A stretch of 64,000 nucleotides of DNA from positions 806,001-870,000 of the forward strand of contig CP013703.1 of the NCBI GenBank assembly GCA_001563305.1, given 5' to 3'. Below are positions 7,237-16,993 of the stretch, in pieces. Source of the stretch: a methanogenic archaeon mixed culture ISO4-G1 (lineage in GTDB: Archaea > Thermoplasmatota > Thermoplasmata > Methanomassiliicoccales > Methanomethylophilaceae). The notes beneath the pieces were generated by a model. The model did not search any database. It saw only the letters and a list, made by a program, of their open reading frames with translations, and had not been told where the DNA came from. The first letter of the stretch is position 1; every line of letters begins with the position of its first letter. The translations under genes were made by a program, and so were the position numbers.

Positions 7237-10117
7237 ACTCGATGAGTGCCAGAAGGTCATCCGCGATACGCTAGAGGGGATGATCGTCGTTGACGCCGGA
7301 CCCGGTACCGGCAAGACCCACACCATCGTGCAGCGTTACATCAAGCTGATATCCAAGCCCGACGTCAGTCCAAAGGATGTCCTGCTGCTCACATTCACCA
7401 ACAATGCGGCGGAGGAGATGGAGGACCGTATCAAGGTCCAGATGGCGGCGGCCGGCCTCGAGAGGGATTCGAAGTTCATCCAGGCCAGCACATTCGATGC
7501 TTTCTGCCTCTCCATTGTACTGGATTCACCTGACATGGTCAGTTCGTTCTTCGGGTTCAAGGAGACTCTCACAAGATCCGCCACCCTCGTAGAGAACCGT
7601 TCGTTGAACGTAGATTACTTCAGTCGCTTCCTGGACGGGTTCCTCATACTCAAGGGAGAGGATTACGGCGATGTAGCCACGATAGCCAGCGAGAATCCCG
7701 TCTCGGTCCTGGACCTTATCGAGAACCTGATGTCCCGCGGTCTGATCCCTCTAAAGAACGGATGGTTCGGCAACGGTGCCGACAGGATCCTCAAGGGTGA
7801 CCTGGATAAGCTCAGGGATCTCGTGAACGAGAAGAACCAGGCCGTTGGTGGAAAGCGCTGCGAGATACTTTGTATCCTCTCTGACAAGAAGTATGACGGT
7901 TCCTTCGGTATGCCAGACACTTCCAGGATAACCTTGACCAAACAGGAGCTGGAATCCATCGTGGATCCGGACAGGGAGGAATTGTTCCGCTTCATCCACG
8001 ACGTCTACTACGATTACATCAGGCAGTGCATCTCGGATAACCGCCTGACCTTCGGCATCAACGCGATGCTGGCCTTCACCCTTTTGTACAAGCACAGGTC
8101 CGTCAGGGAGAGGAACTCCTTCCGCTATCTGATGGTGGACGAGTTCCAGGATACCAACGCCAATCAGCTGATGATCTGCCTCATGCTCCTGAAGGAGCCC
8201 AATCTCTGCGTCGTAGGGGATTGGAAACAGGGGATCTACGGATTCAGATACGTCTCCACGGACAACATAGTCCATTTCGAGGAGAAAGTCGTGGAGTGCC
8301 GCAGGTTCCTCAACGACGACGTGGTAAGGATCCCGTTCCACATCCCGGAGGTCATACAGCTGCCTCTGACCGTCAGCCACAGGTCATCCAAGGCCGTCCT
8401 GGACAAGGCATTCCAGGCGATCTGCGTAAGAGGGACCAAGGATGACGACCCACAATAGGGGGCACGCAAGAAGGACGTCATCCTTCTGGAGCAGGGCCGT
8501 GACGACATCGGCGAAGATACTGCCGTGCGCTTCGTCATGTCCGAATCCAAGGAGAAGGAGGTCGATGACGTCGTATCTGCCATCATCGATTACGTCAAGT
8601 CGGGCAACTACGTCGTCCATGACGACAACGGGCCCAGGCCGCTGGGTTACGGGGACATAGCAGTCATCAGCCGCAATACGAGCTTCTGCCGCCTCATCCG
8701 CGATGCCTGCGAACGCAGGAACATCCCGGCATATCTCCAGGGGGATGTGCAGATAATGTGCACCCGCGAAGGGAAGCTGGCACTTGCCTGGTTGAGATAT
8801 GTCAACAACAACCGCGATCCGTGGGCCGTGGTGCCCATCATGGCGGATATGGGCTACTCCCCGGTGGAGATCGAAGCGGTAGTCTCCAGCAAGTTCGCCA
8901 AGGTTCCGGAGGCCATAGTCGGACAGCGCAAGAGCCTCTACCGCAGGAGACGCAGGATAACCGATCTGCTGGCAACGATATTCCAGTTCTACGGTCTGGA
9001 CAACGACATAACGCAGGCTATCATCAACACCATGTCTTCCATACACCGCGGTACCCTCCTGACGATCTCCGATGTCATCAGGATAATGGAGGACGACATC
9101 GAGAACCAGACCGCCTATCCGGTCGAGAACTTCATCGATTCCAAGGCCGTCACCATAATGACCATGCACAAGTCCAAGGGTCTCGAGTTCCCCGCCGTCA
9201 TATGCCCGTTCATCGACCAGAGGGTCATGCCCAGCATGAGAGGCGACTCCGACGTATTCTGCTACTCCGAGGATGCCGGTATCCGCTGCAGGCGGGAGAT
9301 CGCCCGTTACGAGGGCTATTCGAAGATCACCGACGATTGGCGTACCAAGCTCATCCTCGGACTCATCCCCAGGGATTATAGCGAGGAGAGGCGTCTGATG
9401 TTCGTCGCCCTATCCAGGGCCAAACAGTACATCACCGTGATCTCCGGCCCCAAACCGTCCTTTTTCATGACCGACCTCTCCGACGGTGAAACGACGATCC
9501 CGAAGATCGATCTGAGCTCCGACAGGAAGACGAAGGACAACATAGCCAGACCGGTCCTTCCCGGATACTCCAGGAGAATATCCAAGATGGGCGTCCATGA
9601 GATATTGGACTTCACTGACGATGACGGGAAGGGATGCCCTGAGGGCTGCGACGAGATATCAGGAAAAGGCATGGAATACGGTACCGAGGTCCACCGTATC
9701 GCCGAGGACATGTGCAACGGCAAGAAGCCTGACAAGGACTATCCTGAGGTGGAGCAGATACGCAAGGTCCTGGATTCCGTTAAGGATGCTGACATGCTCT
9801 GTCCGGAGATCGAATGCGGTCTTCCCGTTGACGGCACCGAGGTCGTCCTCAGAGGTGTCATCGACCTGCTGGCCCTTTATCCGGATCGTATAGAGATCCA
9901 CGACTACAAGACCGATGTATCGGACCGTTTCGAACCCGAGTATATAATCCAGCTTTCTGTCTATGCCCACGCGGCCATGCGCTTCTACGGACTACCCGTC
10001 AGATGCTTCATAGATTACGTCTCCATGGGCTATTCCAAACCGATCGAAGTGGTAGAAATGGATGAAATCGCCCTAAGAACGCGCGCAAAACTAACTGACA
10101 TTTTTATAGAAAGGTGA
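7229..10117 (+). CDS. addA: AddA-like helicase-nuclease with in-frame UAG
   Basis: A UvrD/AddA helicase read as one 963-codon frame with a TAG at 8456-8458 (codon 410). Before it come Walker A AGPGTGKTHT (Lys29), motif Ia TFTNNAAEEM, Walker B MVDEFQDTNANQ, motif III VGDWKQGIYGFR and motif IV SHRSSKAVLD. After it come motif V TMHKSKGLEFPAV, motif VI RRLMFVALSRAKQ and a C-terminal PD-(D/E)XK nuclease (GVIDLLALYP...IHDYKTD). Both halves are in the same frame, no base is missing, and each lacks essential helicase motifs, so a single protein with UAG read as an amino acid (probably pyrrolysine) is the best reading. The start has a Shine-Dalgarno GGGAGGTCA at 7215-7223. Alternatives are a nonsense pseudogene or two polypeptides. 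Final stop is TGA. Confidence 0.83.
10102..10109 (+). promoter_or_regulatory. TATA box for the P-type ATPase gene
   Basis: TTTTTATA lies 24-28 nt before the ATG at 10130, overlapping the end of addA. The spacing predicts a leaderless or nearly leaderless transcript. Confidence 0.5.
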
Positions 10118-10129
10118 CATGGTCCACGC

Positions 10130-12745
10130 ATGAGAGGTCTGTCTTCGGAGGAGGTGAAGCAGAGGCAGGATGCCGGATTGGTCAATGACGCCAGGGTCAA
10201 GACCAGCAGGACCTATTCCGACATCATCATAAAGAACGTCTTCACCCCGCTGAACATCATTCTGTTCGTGTTGGGTATAACCCTTTTCATACTGGGCAGA
10301 CCTGTCAGCGCAATTTCTGCGACAGGGATAATCACTGTCAACATCCTCATCTCCACCATCCAGGAGATGCGTGCAAAGCGCCGCCTGGATAAAATCACCC
10401 TGCTCACCCGTCCCAAGGTCACCGCCATCCGCGACGGTAATGAGGTCCAGATCGACCAGAGCGAGATAGTCAAGGATGACGTCCTGGTCATCAGAGCTGG
10501 AGAACAGGCCCTGGTGGACGGAAAGATTCTCAAATGCAGGTCATTGGAGATGGATGAATCGCTCCTCACTGGGGAATCGACCACCGTACGTAAGAACCCG
10601 GAGAGCAGCATCCTTTCCGGTTCGGTATGCATCACTGGCGAAGGATACTACACGGTCACGGCATTCGGAGGGGATTCTTATGCGTCTCAGATGCTGAGCA
10701 GCGCCAAGAAGTTCACGTCCAAGAAGACCCCTCTGCAGATGGAGACGAACACCATCACCACCGTTCTCACGATCATAGCATTCGTGTTCCTCTTCCTCAC
10801 GGTCATAGTCGAGCTGATCCGCGGATTCAGCCTGGACTCCATGTCCAGCATCGGTTTCATCCTGGAGACGTTCGTCGTTTGTCTGGACATCATCCCCATC
10901 GCGCTCTTTCTTCTGATCACGCTCACATACATGCTGGCCGCCATTAGGATGTCGGAGACCGGTGTCCTGCTCCAGAGGTTCAACTCGGTCGAATCCATGA
11001 GCCATGTGGACACCGTCTGCATGGACAAGACCGGAACGATCACGACTAATAATCTGCTATTCGAATCGGCGGAGTATCTTATCCCCCAGGAAGAGGCGGA
11101 AACGATGATCAAGCTCTTCGCTACGAACACCGGCAGCCCCAACAAGACCATCCGCGCCCTCGCCGATAACTATGGTGCCCTGGAGGCGGAGCTCATCGAT
11201 GAGATACAGTTCTCATCATCCAGGAAGTACAGTGCCGTCAAGGTCCGCTATCAGGACAAAATCTATACCCTATACTCCGGGGCCTGGAACGTCATCAAGC
11301 CCCATTGCTCCGATCCAGAAAAGGTGGAGGAGATCATCCACAGGGAATCGGACAAGGGATTCAGGACACTGGTCCTTTGCTCCTCCGACGATCTTCCGTT
11401 CACATCCGGTGATGACTTCGTCATCAACCCCCTGAAGCCGCTGTGCATCATATCGATCAGGGACCAGGTCAGGCCCGACTGCAGGGAGACCATAGATGTG
11501 TTCCTCCAGAACGGCATGGACCTCAAGGTCATCTCGGGGGACGATCCAAACACCATCGAGGCCCTCTTCAAGATCGCGGACATCCCGGGAGAGAGGAAGA
11601 TCATCTCAGGTTCCGATCTGGACAACATCCCCGATTCGGAGATGGACGATGTCGTCCTTAACACCAACATCTTCGGAAGGATGAAGCCGGAGAACAAGGA
11701 GAAGGTCATCGAGGTCCTCAAACGCAACAAGAGATACGTTGCCATGATCGGCGACGGTGTAAACGACGTCAAGTCCATCAAGTCCGCACAGGTCGGCATC
11801 GCCCTACATTCGGGCTCTGGGGCCGCCAGAGGAGTTGCGGACATGATCCTCATGGACGATAACTTCGCGGCCCTTCCAAAGGCCCTCGTAGAGGGAAGGA
11901 AGACCACATCCGGTATCAGGGATATCCTAAAGGTGTACCTTTCCAGAAACTTCTCCCTCGCCGTCATGTATCTGGTCATATTCTTCTTCGTCGGGACCAT
12001 ACCGATAATCCCCGCACAGAACCTGTTCTATGTGTTCGTTTCCGTCACTGTCATCGCGTTCTTCCTTACCATATTCGCGATGCCGGACAAGAATGACGAA
12101 CTGATATTGCCGGATGTGCTTCGGTTTGTAATCCCGTCCGCTGTGGTCATCGGAACCCTCGGTATCATCACATATCTTGTTGCTGGCTGGCTCACGATGA
12201 ACGGGTACATAATCATGAATTACTCGTATTTCGAGGGCTTCTATTCCATCCTCGGATACGACAGCGTCGACGATGCGGTCAGATACTGCTTGTTCTGGAG
12301 CGACTTCTACGGCGATGTGAACGGACTCCCCGCGAAGGCAGACGTCGTGAGCAGGAGCTGTATGGTCCTGTTCTGCGCCGTTACCGGTTGTCTCCAGCTT
12401 CTCATCGTTTGCCCGTACTTCAAGTTCCTGTCCACCAACGGCAAGGTCAACAAGAGGAAGCTCCCCATCATACTGGTCGTATTCATATTGTCACTGGTTG
12501 TCCTGATGTACGCTTTCTTCCCCTTCGTAGCAGCCTTGGTTGGAATGGCGATCCCCAGCGCCCTCGGTTTCGTACTGCCTTTGGGCATGACAGCGCTGGC
12601 GTTCATACTGATCCTTTTGTCGGTCAAGATGAACCTCATGAAGAACCTCGTGGAACTGTTCGAGAACTGGTACATCAAGAAGCTTCAGAAGGAATACACC
12701 AAGGGCGATGTGGTCAACGTCGAGAGCAACGACAAGCTGTTTTAA
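10130..12745 (+). CDS. Cation-transporting P-type ATPase
   Basis: An 871-residue P-type ATPase. It has the actuator motif LLTGES, the phosphorylation motif DKTGTIT (Asp after SHVDTVCM), and the hinge motif MIGDGVNDVKS. Membrane segments come in the usual pattern: two before the actuator domain, two before DKTG and about six at the end. There is no N-terminal CxxC metal-binding domain and no CPC motif, so it is not a heavy-metal P1B pump; a P2/P3-like pump for Ca, Mg or another cation is likely. The ion cannot be fixed by eye. It ends in TAA, overlapping the convergent exonuclease gene by 4 nt. Confidence 0.87.
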   Translation: MRGLSSEEVKQRQDAGLVNDARVKTSRTYSDIIIKNVFTPLNIILFVLGITLFILGRPVSAISATGIITVNILISTIQEMRAKRRLDKITLLTRPKVTAIRDGNEVQIDQSEIVKDDVLVIRAGEQALVDGKILKCRSLEMDESLLTGESTTVRKNPESSILSGSVCITGEGYYTVTAFGGDSYASQMLSSAKKFTSKKTPLQMETNTITTVLTIIAFVFLFLTVIVELIRGFSLDSMSSIGFILETFVVCLDIIPIALFLLITLTYMLAAIRMSETGVLLQRFNSVESMSHVDTVCMDKTGTITTNNLLFESAEYLIPQEEAETMIKLFATNTGSPNKTIRALADNYGALEAELIDEIQFSSSRKYSAVKVRYQDKIYTLYSGAWNVIKPHCSDPEKVEEIIHRESDKGFRTLVLCSSDDLPFTSGDDFVINPLKPLCIISIRDQVRPDCRETIDVFLQNGMDLKVISGDDPNTIEALFKIADIPGERKIISGSDLDNIPDSEMDDVVLNTNIFGRMKPENKEKVIEVLKRNKRYVAMIGDGVNDVKSIKSAQVGIALHSGSGAARGVADMILMDDNFAALPKALVEGRKTTSGIRDILKVYLSRNFSLAVMYLVIFFFVGTIPIIPAQNLFYVFVSVTVIAFFLTIFAMPDKNDELILPDVLRFVIPSAVVIGTLGIITYLVAGWLTMNGYIIMNYSYFEGFYSILGYDSVDDAVRYCLFWSDFYGDVNGLPAKADVVSRSCMVLFCAVTGCLQLLIVCPYFKFLSTNGKVNKRKLPIILVVFILSLVVLMYAFFPFVAALVGMAIPSALGFVLPLGMTALAFILILLSVKMNLMKNLVELFENWYIKKLQKEYTKGDVVNVESNDKLF

Positions 12746-13353
12746 GGCCTGTAGTTCCCGTCCCTGAACATCTGGATCATCACGTAGGAGGCCATCCTCG
12801 CATCGGAAAGCGCACGGTGGTCCTGGATACCCTCTATTCCTGCGGGATCCCCGTCGACGATCATCTCGTAGGCCTTGTCGAGCTTAGGATATCTGTATTC
12901 GCGCCCGTAGTACTCGCTGGGAAGCTTGCAGACGTCCTTGGCGGCCAGCATGATGTCGTAGCACTCCTTGAAGGTCCCGAAGAGGTTCCAGGGCTCCTTG
13001 TAGAGGAATTTGCCCATGTCGTAGGCTATGTTGTATGAGGTCACTGCCTTTCCTCTGAGGATGCGTCTGACATCCTCGATGACCTTGATCGCCGGTACTC
13101 CTTCGGAGACCATCTCCAGCGTCATGTCCGTATTCTGGAATATCCAGGCATTGCGGCGATAATCGTCCCACTCGTCCACATCGTATCCTAGGACGGCTGA
13201 ATATGCATCCTCGACGGTGCCCTGGCGGAGGGATACCCTGGTCATACCGATGTCCACCACGACATCCTTCGGTGCACCGAATAAACCGGTGGTCTCGGTA
13301 TCCAGGACATAGATTTCGTCCGGAGGGATATCGTCAAGGGTCGAAAAATTCAT
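12742..13353 (-). CDS. DEDDh 3'-5' exonuclease
   Basis: A 203-residue member of the DnaQ-like exonuclease superfamily. The catalytic set is visible: Asp18 and Glu20 in LDTETTG, the middle Asp in SYNIAYDMG, and the His/Asp pair in QDHRALSDARM. Such stand-alone proteins trim DNA or RNA 3' ends in repair or RNA turnover. It is the intact relative of the degenerate copy at 3500-4516. The gene is convergent with the P-type ATPase and ends in TAA. Confidence 0.82.
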   Translation of the reverse strand: MNFSTLDDIPPDEIYVLDTETTGLFGAPKDVVVDIGMTRVSLRQGTVEDAYSAVLGYDVDEWDDYRRNAWIFQNTDMTLEMVSEGVPAIKVIEDVRRILRGKAVTSYNIAYDMGKFLYKEPWNLFGTFKECYDIMLAAKDVCKLPSEYYGREYRYPKLDKAYEMIVDGDPAGIEGIQDHRALSDARMASYVMIQMFRDGNYRP

Positions 13354-13396
13354 GGGATCACAATAGACCGGCGGTCAATGGCCGCCGGAATGGGTT

Positions 13397-14197
13397 TCAG
13401 GCGAGAACGTCAGTCATCGCGTAGACCTTGCCCTTCTCCTGCTCGACGACCCACTTCGCAGCCAGGACGGCACCTGCGACGAAGACCTCACGGGAATGGG
13501 CCTGGTGACGGATCTCGATCCTCTCGGCGTTGCCGATGAACATTACGGTGTGGTCCCCGACGATGTCCCCTCCCCTGATGGAGTGGATACCGATCTCCTT
13601 TCCGCGGGGACAGACGCCATGGCGTCCGTAGACGAACTCCTTGGCCCCGAGTTCCTCGCTGATGACCTCGGCGGCGGTGAGGGCGGTACCGCTGGGTGCG
13701 TCCTTCTTCTGGTTGTGGTGGGCCTCGACGATCTCTACATCGTAGTCCAGACCGAGGTTCTTTGCGGCCTCCCTGCAGAGCTTGAAGAATATACCCACTC
13801 CGATGGAGTAGTTGGATGAGATCACAGCGGCGACATTGTTCTTCTTGACGGATTCTGTGATCTTCTGCTTCTGTTCCGGAGAAAGTCCGGTGGTTCCGAT
13901 GATGAGGTTGACCCCAGCCATCGCGGCGACAGGTGCGTTCGCTGCGGTCGCAGGTGCAACTGTGAAGTCCAGAAGGACGTCCGTCTCGGTTTCCTTCAGT
14001 ACCTGCATGAGGTCCTTGGGGTCGGAGACGGGTACACCCAGAGGTCCGAGTCCGCAGATCTCCCCGATGTCCTTCCCGACGTTGACGAGATCGAATGCAG
14101 CAGAGACTTTCATCCCCTCGGTCGCGTTGATGCGACGGACGATCATCTGACCCATCTTTCCACATGCCCCTACGAGGGCGGCTCTAACTTCTGCCAT
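13397..14197 (-). CDS. dapB: 4-hydroxy-tetrahydrodipicolinate reductase
   Basis: A 266-residue DapB, the usual length. The N-terminal Rossmann motif is VGACGKMGQM, followed by the cofactor-loop sequence GTTGLSPEQK. The catalytic motif is VEAHHNQKKDAPSGTAL (His-His pair and Lys). It reduces hydroxy-tetrahydrodipicolinate with NAD(P)H in the diaminopimelate route to lysine. No other lysine gene is adjacent. It is divergent from the CDP-alcohol phosphatidyltransferase gene. Ends in TGA. Confidence 0.95.
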   Translation of the reverse strand: MAEVRAALVGACGKMGQMIVRRINATEGMKVSAAFDLVNVGKDIGEICGLGPLGVPVSDPKDLMQVLKETETDVLLDFTVAPATAANAPVAAMAGVNLIIGTTGLSPEQKQKITESVKKNNVAAVISSNYSIGVGIFFKLCREAAKNLGLDYDVEIVEAHHNQKKDAPSGTALTAAEVISEELGAKEFVYGRHGVCPRGKEIGIHSIRGGDIVGDHTVMFIGNAERIEIRHQAHSREVFVAGAVLAAKWVVEQEKGKVYAMTDVLA

Positions 14198-14248
14198 ATC
14201 TAGACCTCTTTTTCCGCTTCGCGGTTACTGTTCGTCAATTCCATCGAA

Positions 14249-14258
14249 CCTATATAAC
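14249..14258 (+). promoter_or_regulatory. TATA box for the phosphatidyltransferase gene
   Basis: CCTATATAAC lies about 26 nt upstream of the GTG at 14280, the spacing expected for a leaderless transcript; this is the main reason for choosing that start. Confidence 0.6.
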
Positions 14259-14279
14259 GGTGCCACCTGCGACCTCCGG

Positions 14280-14924
14280 GTGTCTGGCCCGCATCGACCA
14301 GATACTACCGAGCAACTATTGGCGGATAAGAAGAAATACCGTCCCAACATATGGACTGGTGTGATCAAGGAGCTTCCCTTAATTCTGTCCTGTTCGAGGG
14401 TCGTCATTTCCTTGATACTGCCGTTTGTCGAGGTGTTCTCGGGGATATTCCTTGCGCTTGTGGCAATCGCGGTGCTAACGGATTTCCTAGACGGTAAGAC
14501 CGCCCGCATAATCGGATCCACGGAAAGATACGGTCCTCTCCTGGACAGCATCGCCGACGGTTTCCTCGTGGTCAGCCTCCTCATATGCATCCTGCCAAAC
14601 ATCGCCCTGGAAGACTGGATGGTGTGCTGGATTGCTGCTCTGGCTGTCGCCCGTGTCATAGCCATCGCAGTGGGGACATACAGATTCAAGCAGTTGGCCT
14701 TCCTGCACTCCTATCTCAACAAGGTCACAGGTGCCGTCGTGTACGTGTCACCCTTCCTCATAGTCCTGATAGGGGTGCAGATAACAGTTGTGGTTGCCTG
14801 CATCATTGCCTCCGTTTCTACCATCGAGCATTTCAACTACAACATCAACAGCACTGAATACGATCCGGACACCCCATTCGGTTTCAAGAGGCGCGCCTCA
14901 CCGACGAAGAGACGATTTCAATAA
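14280..14924 (+). CDS. CDP-alcohol phosphatidyltransferase family protein
   Basis: A 214-residue integral membrane protein with the full family signature DFLDGKTAR...G...D...D (about residues 67-92: DFLDG, then GPLLDSIAD). These enzymes move a phosphoalcohol such as glycerol phosphate, serine or inositol phosphate from a CDP-lipid in the membrane. About six hydrophobic segments are present. Which alcohol is used cannot be told; archaetidylglycerol or archaetidylserine synthesis are candidates. The N-terminal ~30 residues are hydrophilic. It starts at GTG behind a well-placed TATA box and ends in TAA. Confidence 0.85.
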   Translation: MSGPHRPDTTEQLLADKKKYRPNIWTGVIKELPLILSCSRVVISLILPFVEVFSGIFLALVAIAVLTDFLDGKTARIIGSTERYGPLLDSIADGFLVVSLLICILPNIALEDWMVCWIAALAVARVIAIAVGTYRFKQLAFLHSYLNKVTGAVVYVSPFLIVLIGVQITVVVACIIASVSTIEHFNYNINSTEYDPDTPFGFKRRASPTKRRFQ

Positions 14925-15019
14925 GGAAGGCCGCATCAATACTCAAATTACCGCTCAGGTGGTCGCAATTCCTTCTAACGGCAGAACTGGGAACGCTACA
15001 GTACATTAAAGAGGACCGA

Positions 15020-15706
15020 TCACTGCTTTCTGAACGGACATCTGTCCCCGATGCATTGCTGATTCGAAGAAAAGCGGGAGCATCTGGCACGGCTTTGGAC
15101 CATCTCGAAGCCCAGATGTTCCTTGCAGAATCTCACCGCGGTATCAATGGCGATATAGGAATCGCGCTTGCAACAGCGCGGACCCCCGATCTCAGCTATC
15201 TTACCGAATATCTCAGAAGTGATCCTATGGGCCAAAGCGAAAGGTTCCCCCTTCATGGGCGTGGATCCGGTTACGATGGCCACGAACATCCCTGCGCTTA
15301 GGCCTGCGCCGCATGCGCCCCAGTATCCGCAGGCTCCACCGGGGACCTTCCTTCCGCGATCCAGCATATCTTTGAGAGCGGTTCCGAGATCGATTTTCCC
15401 TCCTGCGTTGTAATAGGCGGTCAGAAGCGACGCACCCACCATGACGTGGTGCTCCGGACCGTGCATATGGCAGAACGGCTGATCCATCAGCTCTTCCAGG
15501 ATGGAGAGTGGATCCCTGGATGACGATTTCATGCAGATCCCGACGATACTGTCCATCCCAGAGGTGTGGCAGCCATCGCATACGTAATGCCCCCTGATAC
15601 AGCACGCGGAAGACTTGAAAATCCTGTGACAGATGGCGCACTCCATCTCCCTATCAGAGCCGGCATACACCAGCTCAGAACCGCAAATCAGGCAGCCCTT
15701 CTCCAT
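15020..15706 (-). CDS. DUF5714-like cysteine-rich protein
   Basis: A 228-residue soluble protein. The N-terminus has several metal-ligand-like cysteines: CLICGSE, CAICHRIFKSSACC and CDGCHTSG. The middle contains HMHGPEHHVMVGASLLTAYY and the glycine-rich GGACGYWGACGAGLSAGMF, and further cysteines lie near the C-terminus. This layout matches DUF5714-type proteins of anaerobes, sometimes fused to methyltransferases. The biochemical role is unknown; a metal- or Fe-S-dependent activity is plausible. It faces the C_GCAxxG_C_C gene divergently. Ends in TGA. Confidence 0.65.
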   Translation of the reverse strand: MEKGCLICGSELVYAGSDREMECAICHRIFKSSACCIRGHYVCDGCHTSGMDSIVGICMKSSSRDPLSILEELMDQPFCHMHGPEHHVMVGASLLTAYYNAGGKIDLGTALKDMLDRGRKVPGGACGYWGACGAGLSAGMFVAIVTGSTPMKGEPFALAHRITSEIFGKIAEIGGPRCCKRDSYIAIDTAVRFCKEHLGFEMVQSRARCSRFSSNQQCIGDRCPFRKQ

Positions 15707-15806
15707 GTTAGGTCATGTGTGCATTAGAAGATAAAAACCACGCCATTGCTTCGACCAGTCGAAATAGGATATCAGTACCCATCATTTTATAACGTCCATT
15801 CGTTGC

Positions 15807-16274
15807 ATGGCCATGGACCATAGACAGGATGCTCTGGATGCATTCAGTAACAGAATCCACTGCTCGCAGGCCGTTTTGGCTGCATTCTCCCAGGAATGCG
15901 GCATCACCAGGGAACAGGCGCTGAAATTGGGTTCATGCTTCGGCAGCGGCATGAGGAAGGGACAGACATGCGGGGCCTGCACCGGAGCTCTGATGGTCCT
16001 CGGCTTAATGTACGGATTCACCGAGGGTGGCAGCCCAGAAAAGCTCCGGGCCGACAGGGTGAACGACATGATGATGGAACGCTTCGCCAAATCCTGCGGA
16101 TCCTGCCTCTGCAACGATATCCTAGGCTGCGACATATCTACTGCAGATGGTGTGAGATATGCTCTTGACAACCGTCTCTTCACAGAGCTATGTCCGAAGA
16201 TGGTCTCAAACGCCGTGGAGATACTGGAAGGCATCATCGAAGAGATGGAGAATGCTGAGAGCCCATCAATTTGA
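15807..16274 (+). CDS. C_GCAxxG_C_C family redox protein
   Basis: A 155-residue protein with the family pattern: Cys in HCSQAVLAAF, then GSCFGSGMRKGQTCGACTGA, then CGSCLCNDILGCD. The family is widespread in anaerobes and presumed to be redox-active or metal-binding; no reaction is established. A CATTTTATAAC box at about 15783 gives a leaderless start at ATG 15807 or 15813. A short gap separates it from sfsA, which may be co-transcribed. Ends in TGA. Confidence 0.8.
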   Translation: MAMDHRQDALDAFSNRIHCSQAVLAAFSQECGITREQALKLGSCFGSGMRKGQTCGACTGALMVLGLMYGFTEGGSPEKLRADRVNDMMMERFAKSCGSCLCNDILGCDISTADGVRYALDNRLFTELCPKMVSNAVEILEGIIEEMENAESPSI

Positions 16275-16306
16275 TGTGTTGATCTTACCGAAGAAGGAGG
16301 GTTGGA

Positions 16307-16993
16307 ATGAACTACGAACGGATCAAGACGGGAACATTCTTGGAAAGGCCTAACCGTTTCATAGCATACTGCGAGATCGACGGCAAGGTGGAGAAGTGCC
16401 ACGTCAAGAACACTGGAAGATGCAAGGAGATACTCGTACCCGGTGCCAAGGTGGTGCTGTACGATTCCGATAACCCCTCCAGGAAGACACGTTACGACCT
16501 CATAGCCGTCTACAAGGGCCAGATGCTCATCAACATAGATTCTCAGGCCCCCAATGCCGCTTTCAAGGAGTTCATCCCGGTGTCGGGACTTTTCAAAAAC
16601 CCAGTGATCCATCCGGAATACACCCATGGCGATTCACGCTTCGATTTCTACATCGAGGACGGTGTCAGGAAGGTCTTCGCGGAGGTGAAGGGCGTGACCC
16701 TGGAGAGGAACGGGCGCTGCCTTTTCCCCGATGCACCGACAGAAAGGGGCCTGAAACACCTCAAGGGATTGCTGGATGCGAGGAAAGAGGGTTACGAGTC
16801 ATAGATCGTGTTCATAATCCAGATGAAACCGGTGGAATATTTCACTCCCAACCGTGAGATGGATCCGGCTTTCTCTGATGAGCTGAGGAACATCAGGGAT
16901 CAGGGCGTATGCCTGCTGGCCTACGATTGTATCGTGGAACCTGATTCGATGGTGGTGGACGCTTCCGTGGAATGCCGTCTTTACATCATCTGA
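16307..16993 (+). CDS. sfsA: SfsA-family protein with in-frame UAG
   Basis: The frame is 229 codons with a TAG at 16802-16804 (codon 166). Before it: the SfsA N-terminal OB-like domain (FLERPNRFIAYCEIDG, VKNTGRCKEIL) and the nuclease-like core (DFYIED, FAEVKGVTLE, FPDAPTERGLKHLKGL). After it: the standard SfsA C-terminus FIIQMKPVEYFTPNREMDP and GVCLLAYDC. Typical SfsA proteins are about 230 residues, so only read-through gives full length. SfsA was named for sugar fermentation stimulation in E. coli; the fold suggests a nucleic-acid-binding or nuclease role. Start chosen for the Shine-Dalgarno GGAGGG at 16296-16301. Final stop TGA overlaps the convergent gene by 8 nt. Confidence 0.88.

Noticed and set aside
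8456-8525. addA as a frameshifted pseudogene or two separate genes
   Set aside because: Both halves are in the same frame, separated only by one TAG, with no missing bases and normal codon use between. Three other genes show the same pattern and no gene here uses TAG as its stop.
15020-16274. The two cysteine-rich proteins as selenoproteins through internal TGA
   Set aside because: Both frames are uninterrupted and their TGA codons are at normal ends; no selenocysteine element was seen.
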